DNA from: Trichoplax sp. H2 | Taxonomy: Eukaryota > Placozoa > Uniplacotomia > Trichoplacea | Assembly (NCBI GenBank): GCA_003344405.1 | Contig: NOWV01000086.1 | Location: 1 to 64,000 of the forward strand | Reading direction: 5' to 3' | Length of the DNA stretch: 64,000 nucleotides | Shown: positions 37,930 to 50,326 of the stretch, piece by piece | Layout: the number at the start of each line of letters is the position of its first letter | Numbering within the stretch: the stretch's first letter is position 1 | Position numbers and translations under genes: made by a program | The notes under the pieces: generated by a model | What the model saw: only the letters and a program-made list of their open reading frames with translations | What the model was told of the DNA's origin: nothing | The model's database searches: none

Positions 37930-39060
37930 ATGTTGGTTTTTCGTCAATTTATCCTGCCACAAATTATGTCATGGATTTGTGGACCTTTAGGCATCATAGC
38001 GAATTCCTATATTTTATACTTGACTTGGCAAAGGTTAAATATACAGCAACATCCAGGTGTATTACTAAATATATTCTCTAATGGTAAATATATGCGAAGT
38101 AATCGTACAAACCAGCCGTATAATCTACGTCGTGGTCATATTGCAATGGGTAAAGTTGCTTGCTTATTATTTTTAAATTTAAGTGTAGCCGATATGTTGG
38201 CATCGTTATACTTGACTGTACTAGCAGGCAGTGATGCATACTATCGTCAGATTTATGTATCTCGCAATATCACTAATTTAACTCATAATATTTATCCAGA
38301 TGTTATTGATCTTTTCCAGTGGAGATTGCAGCCAGCATGCTATGTATTACGATTTCTAACTACTACTGCCTCCATAGCTTCAGTTAATATTGCATTAATT
38401 ATTACAATTGACCGATTTATTCTTATCATTTTTCCGTATCAACCTGATAAACGATTTACACTTAAACGTGCTAGCTTTGCTGTCGTAATCATATGGATTT
38501 ATTCTATTTCATGTGGCATTCTTGCTATTCTCTTAGCTAAATTTACTGTACCTCATCATAATACATTTACAACATGGTATAGCTCACTGTGTATATTAGA
38601 TAGCTTACAAAACAAGTATGTTATCTTTATGACCGCTTATATTGGCATTAGCAATGTTGTGATATATTCTCTAATATGCACTATCTACATGATTATAATT
38701 GCTAAAACAAGAAGTTATCGTTCAACAATTGCTGCTAATCGGCAGCAAAACAATGGAACTCATCAATCTCAATATCGTATCCATAAATTAAATAATATTT
38801 ATGTAGGTGTCGTGATTAACGGCTTAATTATTATAACTAATATTACCTGTTGGTTACCTTCGGCCATAACAACAATACTTTATTCTGTTGGTTATGATAA
38901 GTTAAGTCGTGAAAACTTCGCTTTTCGCGGTATAATGACCGCTCTACTTTATTCTACTAATGGTTTAATTAACCCAATTATATTTTTAGCAATGTCGACA
39001 TTAATGACACGAAAACGCCGAAGCAATAGAATTAATAACTCCAAAGATAATCAACTATAA
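37930..39060 (+). CDS. Intronless class A GPCR, second intact member
   Basis: A single-exon receptor of 376 residues. Landmarks are N25 (TM1), NLSVAD with D88 (TM2), C137 at the start of TM3, DRF at 161-163, WYSSLCILD with C221 in ECL2, CWLP at 307-310 in TM6 and NPIIF at 348-352 in TM7. Loop 1 between TM1 and TM2 is about 38 residues and basic. The TM2-TM3 loop is long and carries NIT and NLT glycosylation sequons. The C-terminal tail is short and basic. It is clearly paralogous to the receptor at 19997 but well diverged, and it lies about 9 kb from its nearest recognisable relative. The ligand and G protein are unknown. Confidence 0.92.
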   Translation: MLVFRQFILPQIMSWICGPLGIIANSYILYLTWQRLNIQQHPGVLLNIFSNGKYMRSNRTNQPYNLRRGHIAMGKVACLLFLNLSVADMLASLYLTVLAGSDAYYRQIYVSRNITNLTHNIYPDVIDLFQWRLQPACYVLRFLTTTASIASVNIALIITIDRFILIIFPYQPDKRFTLKRASFAVVIIWIYSISCGILAILLAKFTVPHHNTFTTWYSSLCILDSLQNKYVIFMTAYIGISNVVIYSLICTIYMIIIAKTRSYRSTIAANRQQNNGTHQSQYRIHKLNNIYVGVVINGLIIITNITCWLPSAITTILYSVGYDKLSRENFAFRGIMTALLYSTNGLINPIIFLAMSTLMTRKRRSNRINNSKDNQL

Positions 39061-40289
39061 ATAGATAGTGTATATATAACAATAGAAATAGCACAGAAAT
39101 AAAGATTTTGGTTCAATGATAATTGCAAGAAGAAATATTGTGTTTTATAAATTTGAGATGTCCTCCTTGATTTTAACCGTATGTTTCTCTATGATAATTT
39201 CATACCATACCTTCATCTTCATTTTGTCTTTTTCCAATACTCTATCTCCACTCTTATCTCATTTTATATTTAATTATTATTAAAGCGTACAATACTTATG
39301 TTTATTGAAATGGATTAATAATGTGATTTGTTCCTCATCTCAATTTTTAAATGAATAATCTTCGTGTTCTAACATCTTCAAATTAATATAACTAAGGCTG
39401 TATTATATTGACTGTCAGTGCAGTCTTCGTTTTCTGTCAAGTCATTTTTATCTTTCTGGATACTCAAACAATCAAATCTTCATGTGTATTACAACTATTT
39501 TACTTAATTTACTTAATCCTAGAATTATAAGTCGGCTTTCATCCAGGTACAATATAGATTAAAGCGTAGCGATGTTATTATTACTTAACCATTCAGTCTA
39601 ATACTTCGTACCGCTTACAAACAATTATCTAAATTATTGTATTCGTCTTGCTACTATGAATCCGACGAAATTGTTGGATTTATTTGTTATTATCATTCAG
39701 TAACGTAGATATTTTTAATTATTAAAATTTATCTATTGAAATCTTTAACCTAGTCGGTACATTAATAAGCTTATAAATACTTATTAAGATCCTCTGCTAA
39801 TAAATATGAACATTTCAAACATTGATATCACTCAGTGACTTGTGTAGAAAGTATCATAGAAATTTTAAGTGTTAATAATGATTTGATTGCAACTTATAAT
39901 TCAATTTACCGACTGCTAACTGTATCTGTATCAAAGCAGCAACTGTGATTTAGTAGTAGATTTCAATATGAGGAGCTGTAGATTTATTTTATATGCGTTC
40001 CACTTTGTAATAGTGTAATTTTTCATTCTGAAGTTATCCTAAACGCACGTAGTAAAGTGATAACGCTATATAAATTTGCTAATAGTCAAAATATTAATAA
40101 AAAAAGCTATCGATATCGGTAATTGTGAGGAATTGCTTTCTTTATGTCAGTAATAACTTTCAAATAAAATGGTTAGCCACTTCTTATGGGCTATCAACTA
40201 GATAATAAGTTTTTGATAGGATGAGTATATATAAAATTTCTTCTTTGTAGATCCTGATACTAAATTTAAAATAAATTATGGACGGAATA

Positions 40290-40415
40290 GTCTGATCAGG
40301 TATGAGAAGCCTTAAATAATTATAAACTTTAATAGAATCATGTTGCGTTTACGGTTTACAATATTAGGTTTAATGCGGCAGGAAACATTTTTGTATCTGA
40401 ATAGATCACTTCTTT
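40290..40415 (+). pseudogene. Doubtful GPCR TM6-TM7 relic
   Basis: A stretch around TTTACGGTT ... GCGGCAGG ... TTTTTGT resembles, with gaps, the TM7 DNA of the relic at 23.9 kb. AGAAGCCTT about 50 bp upstream recalls the start of TM6. There is no open frame and the similarity is short, so chance is possible. Confidence 0.25.
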
Positions 40416-42900
40416 CAAGACTTTGTTTCAGAATACACTACGCATTGAAATATAAAGCTGTTAGGTCTATACTTGAAATTATTGTCAATTAAACATTTGC
40501 CTAAGTTAATTTTTAAGGGCTTAAGCATAGATGCCATAATATGGAGCAAATATGAAAGTATATTTGATATTTATGATATTAAGGTGTCAAGGAATATGAT
40601 ACAGCATACTCTTCATCTTCACGCATATCATCAAACAACCGCTGTGATAGTATCGTACTCGGTCTAGTTCTCATAAAAGTATAGAAGGTAGTGGTCCACA
40701 TACCCTACATATCCCAATTTAAGAAATTAGCAATAATTTTAATTTAACTTGCAGGCATTTTAAAAACTATTATGATAAAATTACCATACTTAGTTGGTTT
40801 TTCGTAATAAGGGTACCTTAAAGATTATCGAATTTCATTTTACGAGATCATAATATCGCCAGAAGATCCGACAGAATTGATACACTTCTATTCTGCTTAA
40901 TTTTTACATTCTGCATCTTTAAAGCACCATGGTGACTCAGTTGTAGGCGGTTGCTAATTTTATATAATAATCATAATGAAGCATGACTAATATTGGAGGT
41001 TTTTGTTAATGTTTAATATTAGTTTCAATTAAGGTAAATACCCTTACATTCATTCACGTTAATAATTACACTGTATCACAATAAATCTGTTATAAACAGA
41101 ACGTTATAACATCTTCATTAGCATTTTCTTAAGTTCGAGTTGATTAATAAAACGCTAAAATGCTTCAAAACATTCATCTTCAAAACATATATTTCAGTAG
41201 GACTAGGGCACTCGAACGAACATAAGCGCAACTCTGTTTGCAGTGACTTCAGTTCACAACTCTGATGAGCAGTACTGTATTGATGACTGGTACATTATAT
41301 TTAAAAAGGATGCTTTCAAACATTCGCTTGCTATATTTAAGAATCACTTCCTTGCTTGATTGAATAATATCGCCTTGTTTATCTATATAATTTATCATCT
41401 AGCATTGCTCATATCAACGAAAGGCTTCCTAATTTGCATCCGCGTTGGTTAATCAGACAATACGTACGTATAGAGTAATTTACACGCCGATTCAAATTTT
41501 CAATTTAAGTAAGTCTTTTAATATAGCTAACTTTAATGAGTACCGTTAACGGTATAGTCTTTACTCCACAAAAACCGTGCAAAGGTGAGATAACTACAAC
41601 ATAACGAAGTCTTAACTGTGATGCAACATGATTAACTACGAATTGTAAATTAACTGACGTGAATTTAAAGTAAGAATCTGTTATTAATGGAAAAGTCCAT
41701 CAAATTTCTCATAAAAATAATACTTAGGATTTCGCTTGAAGTAAAATATACATACAACATTTAAATTCTGATCGCCGCTATCTAATCTTCAACTATGTAA
41801 AGTACTAATAATTTTAAACTTGAAAAGGTTATTTATAATATTCAATATTTTTATATCAAATACAGAAATAAAGAGAAATTATTTCGAAGATATAACAAAG
41901 GCCAAACTTACTAAAGTAAGCGTATCTATGTTTTCTTTATTAACGGAACGTACAATTTTAATTAATAAACAAATTTATACTGTTTACGGTAATCTAACAT
42001 CAACTTATTGTTGGATGTGGTCGATCAACCAAATTCAAATTTTCGCAGTCTATGACGCGCAGGTTTTAAACTGATCATTGCTTATTAGTAATATTTATTT
42101 TTCATTGACGTCAGTAGTAAAAACTAGGGATGGCTGCTATTTCATACATAATTAATTTTCTTTCAGTTAACTGTAAAATAATAAATTTTATTAAGTGTTA
42201 TTGCGTTCACTAATAAATTATTAACTGATTATTGATGCAAATAGTTTTTGTCGATTGGCTACTCAAATTTCATAACTGGAATAAGATTATTTAATTTATT
42301 TATACATTAATGCCATATTACGGTTACATTCGATAAATAACCACCGATTAAAATTACTGTAATTCCTCACAACACTAATAATAGTAACAGTTCTTATAGT
42401 TTTACTTCTTAGAATTAAATAGAAATTCGATGTTAACAGATTAGATTTGCCAGAAAATTTAATTTCTACTTGTAGTAAAGGACTAAAAGTAGAGTCATTT
42501 ATAGCTTTTAGTATGTAACTAGTATTATTTTACTATAGAAAATACCTATAAAGTGATAGTGTCTTTAAGTTTTACCCTGCCAAATCATTATGTCGCCATC
42601 TTTTCTTCTTCATTATTTTACAAGGTATTATATAGATTACTATAGAAGTAGCCCTAGAGCAATTGCCTAATCTAAAGAAAGGGCGTTTGATAGTCTATTC
42701 AAATTATAAATCAATTTGACTTAGTAACAAAACCCTATCCATAGAGAAAGGGGATTAATAGCATGACAGTAAAGTACTGTAATGTAGTCTATAATCGTAC
42801 AGTTACCGTACAACCTGACGCTAAAACATCAACTGTCAATACTAAGCGATACTAATGTCAGAAAAGTAGTCGTAGTAGTCATATAACATTTCTTGATAAG

Positions 42901-43830
42901 CGATCAGTGTGATCTTTATAAAATCCGGATTTTTCGGATTCGGATTCCGGAACCGGTCGGATTTATGTCCGACATAGTTTTTCAGTATTAATTTATCTGT
43001 TTTAATTTTTCTGTTTTAAGTTTTGGATTTTAGTTTCTGAAAAATATCGTAAGAGTTAATTTTTTAAATCTGAACTTTTTGTTATGAATTTGAAACTTTG
43101 GAATTTTATGACGTGACATGAAAGTCATATTAGGAAAGTTTAGTTAGGAAAATAGGAAATAAGATGGAAATTGGCAGAGGTTGTGTTGATTGTTAAGTAA
43201 TTAGACTGTTATTTTTATGATTAAATTTTGATGTTTAAAGGTTAATTTTTAGACTTTTATAATGCATTAATGATAGAGATTATGTTAGAAGTGAAGTTTG
43301 ATGTATTTTCATAGTTAACTTATTGGTTTTATAGTGTTTTGTAAGGGAATCATAGGGTAAATTGTGCCTGAACTATGAATGATTTTTGTTTTCTTAAATG
43401 GAGCAAAGTAGTTTTCTAAAAAGAGCGATTGGTTAGTAAATGTTTAGTTTTAAATACCTCTGACGGCTCTACGAAGCCTATAAATGATAGTGCAATTAGA
43501 AAATTTAGAGTGATAGTAGAAGAAGATTCATTTAAAGAACTTGTTGAATTTAAAAGGCCTTCGGGGTCGAATTGTCGTAAGTTAAAACGTTCTTCATTTT
43601 GAAAGGCTGTTTGGTTGTTGACAGTTTTTAAGTCTGTCACTTTTTTTATTAATACTTAACGTTAAGTATTTGTAAGGTTGTTCGGTTTATACTTCTCTCC
43701 ATTTTTTTGGTAATAAATTGTTGATCGATTATTTCCCAAATCTTATTTGGTGTCAAAGTTTCTTTAAGTCGACCGGAGTGCAACAAAAGTAGAATCAAAG
43801 TTTGTTAAAGTTTTGTAGCTTGATCTCCAC
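42901..43830. other. T/G-rich strand-asymmetric island with a CCGGAT-rich end
   Basis: The left end (about 42921-42978) is unusually CpG-rich for this window, built from GGATT, CCGGAT and TTCCGGAA words and a hairpin GTCGGA / TCCGAC at 42957-42974. The following ~850 bp is strikingly T- and G-rich on the plus strand, unlike the strand-balanced AT-rich DNA around it. A perfect 20-bp palindrome AATACTTAACGTTAAGTATT lies at 43651-43670. A 74-codon minus-strand frame (43416-43640) matches no family that I recognise. An inserted mobile element or a foreign or transcribed non-coding segment are the main options. Confidence 0.55.
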
Positions 43831-46800
43831 ACTTTTTATTTCATTGCATACTACATGGTGTAATCTAACATTGGCAGGAATAAAGCGAATCTGATATTAC
43901 TGCAACAGCTAATCTCTACGGATACAGTATTTATTACTGTACTAACTAAAATCTAAAATACTTGTAAATATATTACCACGCGCAATTCAAAAATACAAAA
44001 CACTCCCACCATCAATTTCCTATTACACCCTACATTTGATATTATATCTAGAGCTTTGTCTATTCTTTTCGTCGATATCAGAGATAACGTATTATGATCT
44101 CCGGTCATATTTTAATATTAATTTTGGTAATTAATTGATTTGTTAATACGACCTTGCACATCGTGATACAATGGTCTTACAGTAAGCAATAAGCCATGAA
44201 TTACATTTTCGATATAATGAGCATCTATGTCGAATGCAGGGCAATCACATTATATATTCAGTAGTACAGCGCTAAAGAGCACCTAGGAAAATGCAATTCT
44301 TTCATTACTTATACAAAGGTTACAGTCGAAAGGTGATTGTTTAGTATAATACTGTATATCATAATATATGATTCATGATACCGCTTCTATCTCAACCCTA
44401 TTGCATATAAACTTGATTATCGCGTATTATGTATTGCTGTACACTAACAGAGTATCCGCTACATATCCGCTTTTTTATAATCATAATGAAATTTTTAGTA
44501 TTGCGATTCACAATATACGTGTAATATTAAAATTAAGGAGCTTATATCGTGCTCATCCAAAAATTAGCAACGCGAATTACTTATGATTAAAACTTTCTCA
44601 AAAAAATTGTGTCTAGCCATACACAAGCAAGACGCAATTCAGATTAGATAAACAATATTCTGTAGCAATAAACGAAAATTATCGTAGATCGTAATCCAAA
44701 ATATTTAATAAGATGTTCATTTCTAGATGATTCTGCGCAACGTCTCACATTACAGCTATGCTATGTCCCCTGACAATGTACAGATATGCGTTAGCATCGC
44801 ACAGCGGAATTGCCTCCTTGCATAAATAACTGTAAAATGATATAATCCGTATCTAAATATATGAACCCCATGACTTGATGCATGATAATGATGTTACAGC
44901 CTATATGAAGTATTGTTAAGCATGATAATAACTACAGTTAATCGAACTATTTAAGTATCTAAATATCGTATCGTTCAAACATAGAATATCATAAATAGGA
45001 AACAATGTGGGCCAATTTCATCTCTTCCAGACATTACATTAAGCAATAATCACCTACAGTGATACTCTTGTAATATACTGCAAAAATTTAATTTTAGCCT
45101 TGAAAAAATCGGCTACCCTATAATTATAAAAGGGCATCATAACACCATACTAAAATTCTCCACCAGCATGAAATATTCGATTAAAATTTCTAATTTGGGA
45201 TTATATGCACTCTAATAGTAGTACGCTAATAATCAAAGGATATCGAATATCTAGTAATCTAAATAAAAAAAATAATTTCCGCAATAAGCGGAGTATAAAT
45301 CATAGTGGAAATTATGATAAGCATCGTTAATTAGCATAGATCCTCATGCTACAGGGGAAACGCTGACCTTTAATTAAATAATCTTTGAATCATTTATGTA
45401 CTTATTACACTAATGATATTGAATTGTATTCTTGAATATAATTTCTTCTTGTTATGCTTGACTGTATCGCAAATTGAATATATTAATAATGTATGACACT
45501 TTTAGATAGGTAGGAATTAAAGATGACCTATATTTCCAACAATTATTTTTATAAGCATGATAACTCAATGTTAGCCTAGTGAACAGAAATGTTTTAAAAT
45601 TTATTATCACAATTACGGCTTTCAGGCGGATATATTCATATTATATTGCTAAGCTAAGCCTTAAAACAAGGATCTTTAATTTTTATTGGATACTCTTGAT
45701 AGTCTCTAATACATGCGATTTGAATATAAAACATTATAATTATTATTATTATAATAAGTAATATAATAACTTCCGATTTCAGTTCAATTCATAATACTGC
45801 TTCGGCTGTATTCATGAATTATATAATTTAAAAGTGTTCCTTACGTTACGAAGGAATCCCCTCTGTTATTACTAATAGCTGATATCAATTGGATGTGATA
45901 ACTATGTAAAGTATAGGAATTAGAAAGTGTTGTTTCACGGAAACAGTGATATATGAAATCCTGTACAAGCATTGAATGATTTCATAATTCTCGAGTACCT
46001 ACAACAAAATCGTCAAAAACAAATGCATATATCGTAGTTAATATTGAAGCTTACATTGATCTGTCTGTGCATTACAGTGATATAATCTACTATATGAAAT
46101 TAGGTCTATTACGCACAAAGTAATCTAAGCATAACAATAAAAAGTAAGTATTTTTGGCTTAATTGCTCTTAAAGCTTAATTGTAAATAAATAGAATTTTA
46201 TACCCAAATATTTCGACATTAGTATAAAGTAATATGTCATCATCCTTTACATTATCTAGATTTAAAACTATTATTTAGTCCTACCTTCATGAACAGTAAT
46301 TACCTCATTTTACGTCTTTTCTTATAATAAATTATCGTCTAATCTTGGCAATAAAGATTAACGCTCGACAAAGAAACAAAAACTATAAATCGATTTTATT
46401 TATGTTGGTGTATTGCATATATTCTATGGTTGTGTCATGATCAAAATATAACTCAAAGATTGATCGCTTGCTATTGTATACGGCATTATTAACATTGTCA
46501 CGTATTTAGTATCCTTACTCATAATAAATAAAAACTAGTATTTACTGCCAATTGAATGAAGATTCAGTGTCTTAAATAAGACATTATTCACAAGTGAATC
46601 GTTTATTTTAATGAAAAGAATATCAATATGAATAAGATATGAATTATTTATTGCTTTTAATTATCAATTGTACAAAGAATAAAGTGTACGGCGTCAAAGC
46701 AACATCGAAATTATTCAGATGATATTAATTATATATTAATAATTCATCGATGAAAGAATTACTATTAATGATCAATGTTCAGACTTTAAATTGAGGAAGA

Positions 46801-47623
46801 TTCCTAATTGTGCTTAACTTATTCTTAGCAAAGTTTCCTGCTTTGAAAGTTGGCATTTAAAATCAATTACTTTACTTACTAAAAATCTATTCTTTACATA
46901 AAATACCGATAAATGCTAATTCACTGGCATAACAAATCATCTTTAATCTGGTTTCACAAGTCATTCCTTTAAAGTCAATATTTCAAACTAGAAGATCATT
47001 CCAGGTTCAAAGAAAATTATTTGTATATGCCAACATTCATGCTTATTGGTGCAGTATTTATTATCGATTTCAATTAATTAACTGGTGACCATTTATTATT
47101 AAATTAGACAACAGTAGTTTATTGGAAAGAAAAAAAGGAATATTATATATTTTTATTCTTTACTGTACAAGAAAAAGTTATCATTACTGTCCATCAACGA
47201 AAGAGAATTCAATTTTATTGTAGACTATAACCATTAGGATCACAATTCACTAGTATTTCAAGTTTGACAAGCAAATATTATTTGCTAAATATTAAAATCA
47301 CCATCAAATTTGTCGTTGGTTTCTTATTGTTAGCTCATGCTAGCTAAATTTGTTCAACATATTAACTTTTCAGTTAGAATCTAATCAGATTGATGTTACA
47401 AGCGAAGCGAAAAGTGGTAAGATTGATTTAAACTATATCGTAGTATCGCTTTATATAGTACAGCGTGATACTATTTCATGAGTTAAAGTTATCTACGCAT
47501 CATTTTCTTCGCCAACTTTGACTCCGGTTATAAGTTATTATCAAAGCCTTGGTCTACTGCTGGTAAATTTCATGAGATATACGTAGAAATAGGTATTCGC
47601 AGGAATTACATCGTTAAATTCCA

Positions 47624-48796
47624 ATGGAAAGATTGGCTATTTTAAGTGATTCTCTCATTTCTAAGTTTTTAGTATGGACCTGTGGACCATTAGGCTTGAT
47701 CTTCAATTTATATGTTTTTGTAAAGTGTATACGTAATTTAGCATATGGAAGAAAATTACGTGCGTTAATATTTGTCAGTCAAGCAGGTAGTCGATTAACC
47801 GATACTGGTAGAAAAGTCGGTAATAAATATTTACCCAATATTAGTAAAGTGGCTTCTTTGTTATTCCTTAGCTTATCTATAGCAGATCTTCTATCGTCTC
47901 TTTATCTGTTATCTTTAGCTTTAGCGGATAGCTATTATTCAAGCTTAAATTATACTCTTAAATCTGATGGTTATAAAGGTACAAATCATAATTCAACTTT
48001 ATACAGCCATAATCAAAGTGATACAGCTAGCCGAAAAAACGCCAGCATTATATCCCCATTGGCCAATCAATGGATAAGTAGTCCGTTATGTTTAATTTTA
48101 CGCTTTCTAACAGTAACTGGACCGATAGCATCTGCTTTAACGACTTTTATGATAACAGTAGATCGATTTTTTATTGTTGTTTATCCACTTAAAGTCAGCT
48201 TGAAATTAAATTTATCAAGAGCCCTAAAATGTTGCTGTGGTATTTGGTCATTATCTATAATATGTGGTATTGCAACATGCATTATTGCTACTTATACAGT
48301 TCAAGGGACGTTTAACGATGTTAGTTGGTATAATCGATTATGCATCATAGACGATGCTAGCAATGGTTATGTGTTACCTTACGTTGTATTTCTAGGGCTA
48401 GGTATATTTTTAACGTATATATCAATTGCTATAATTTATATCATCACCCTTGCTAAAATTCATAATATTAATGCCCAAAATAAGCATAATCGGTTACTCA
48501 TCGGCACCAAGCGATCTGATAACCTTGAGCTAGGGGTTATTATTACTGGTTTGATCGTGGCAGCAGGTGTATTATCATGGATGCCAGCAGGAATCTCATC
48601 CGCTCTATTTGCCGCTAGATTAATACCTTATCATCAAGAGATTGTATCTAATTTTGCAACTATAACCACATTAATAATGTCTGCTAATTGCCTCGTAAAT
48701 CCAATTATTTTTATTATTTTATCCAGAAGAATTAAGTCGACGAGAAATAAGCGGAAACAGCGCCATCATCGAAATAAAATATTGCCATCCTTCTAA
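47624..48796 (+). CDS. Intronless class A GPCR, third intact member
   Basis: A single-exon receptor of 390 residues. Landmarks are N28 (TM1), SLSIAD with D88 (TM2), C156 at TM3, DRF at 180-182, WYNRLCIID with C240 in ECL2, SWMP at 318-321 (Cys of the usual CWxP replaced by Ser) and NPIIF at 359-363. Intracellular loop 1 is about 37 residues. The TM2-TM3 loop is the longest of the three (about 50 residues, with several Asn-Xaa-Ser/Thr sequons). The tail is short and very basic (RNKRKQRHHR). It is the most diverged of the three local paralogues. The single-exon structure fits copying by retroposition or by tandem duplication of an intronless ancestor. Confidence 0.92.
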   Translation: MERLAILSDSLISKFLVWTCGPLGLIFNLYVFVKCIRNLAYGRKLRALIFVSQAGSRLTDTGRKVGNKYLPNISKVASLLFLSLSIADLLSSLYLLSLALADSYYSSLNYTLKSDGYKGTNHNSTLYSHNQSDTASRKNASIISPLANQWISSPLCLILRFLTVTGPIASALTTFMITVDRFFIVVYPLKVSLKLNLSRALKCCCGIWSLSIICGIATCIIATYTVQGTFNDVSWYNRLCIIDDASNGYVLPYVVFLGLGIFLTYISIAIIYIITLAKIHNINAQNKHNRLLIGTKRSDNLELGVIITGLIVAAGVLSWMPAGISSALFAARLIPYHQEIVSNFATITTLIMSANCLVNPIIFIILSRRIKSTRNKRKQRHHRNKILPSF

Positions 48797-50302
48797 AATG
48801 TACTATAAGCACACCAGTGATCAACTAGTCATGAATTACATAAATTTACAACATCACTATTGGTATAGATTTTGACCAAAACATTATTTATTTTTATATT
48901 TTTTACACAAAGCTGAACTGGCATCATATGTATTGACTTGTGTATCTTATACACTATAAAATTCAAACTCAAGACGTAAGCTAAATTCATTCCAGAATAT
49001 TATTGAAACCACTCATAGATCCTGCAAACTATATTATTCACTAATAAATATTCTCAGGTTTTGGTATTTATTGAATCTCTATTCAGAGGATATCTGTTCT
49101 AGTTCCATATTTTGAAAACGTTATTTGTACCAGCATCGTATTAGTTACTATACCATAATCATAAAGTACGGACTAAATCGAAAAAGACTTATTCCTAGTA
49201 AGACACAAGGCTGTAAGCCTGTTTAAGCTATAAGCCAGTTTATCAAAAATAAACTTGTATTATATATGGAATAATTTCTGCATTTTTAACTATCTTTGTG
49301 GTCATGCTTGTTAATCATCTGTTGTAATACACAGTTTTTAACCATAACTACTCGCACATCGCAGCTGATTAATAGCAACATTTATTCCTATGTGACAGCC
49401 TAAGTATTTATTCATGAATTACCATTATAGACGAAGTTAAAATGTGACGAATGAAACAGATTGCTATTTATCATAAGTAGAATAATCGAAACTAACTCTT
49501 CTAACTCATATCGCTTGCGATACCATTATCATTATTTTAAATTAAGTAAAATCGATACTTACTTCATAATGGTATTACATAACGTGTCATCTCATCTATT
49601 CTTTATTTATTTCAATATTATATGTTACAATAAAACAAAATTCTTAAACGTTTCAAGATAAAGAGATTAATTACTATTAAATTTCACGTAACCGATTTAG
49701 CTGTTGAATAATTTCTTGAGAACGTCTGATCATCAAATACAGTTCTAATATCTTGTCATGTTAACCTTACAATCTATCTAGTAGTATAAAATACCGTCAA
49801 TTTGCGTCTTCACCCTAGCGTAGAAAACTACTCCAGAAAGGAAATTAAACTATTAGTCGATCGCTTAGCCTAAATTCTGATAGTTTCGATTTTCACTTTA
49901 TATTCCTATCACACAGTTGAAGTTAATAATAAAGTGATAGTTTTCCTTTAGATAAGGCCTGAACTCCTAAATAATTATCTTAAGGTGAATACATAACTAG
50001 TAGAAAGTAAAAAAGTGCCAAAGCATGGAACTTTATAATCAAAAAGAGAATTTTAAGAGAAATAACGTAGTGATCATTAGCAAGGATTTGTAGGTCGAGA
50101 ATTTCGTGTCATTAGACAATAGAACACCGTCCAAAAGAATAATTTTGTTAATTTGCTTTGGTCTTAACATGTTACTAACTGCAATAAATTTAAACCCTTC
50201 ATGAGTAGAGTCTATAACTTATGATCATAGTAACGTATTAAAACTATTTATCAGCTATTGTTGCAAAGTGCCATGCTGTTATAAATGACGAAATCTTTTC
50301 AT

Positions 50303-50326
50303 TATATATATATATATATATATATA
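50303..50326. repeat. (TA)12 microsatellite
   Basis: Twelve uninterrupted TA units in an AT-rich spacer. Confidence 0.95.

Larger units (their letters stand above)
39061..47623. other. Long gene-free spacer between receptor genes
   Basis: About 8.5 kb without a supported gene, except a compositional island at 42.9-43.8 kb and a doubtful receptor relic near 40.3 kb. Short open frames (for example 41820-42074) show no recognisable domain or codon signal. Confidence 0.5.

Noticed and set aside
41820-42074. 84-codon open frame in a spacer
   Set aside because: No domain, no exon neighbours and ordinary AT-rich composition.
43416-43640. 74-codon minus-strand frame in the T/G-rich island
   Set aside because: It resembles no known protein and is expected from the skewed composition; kept only as part of the island.
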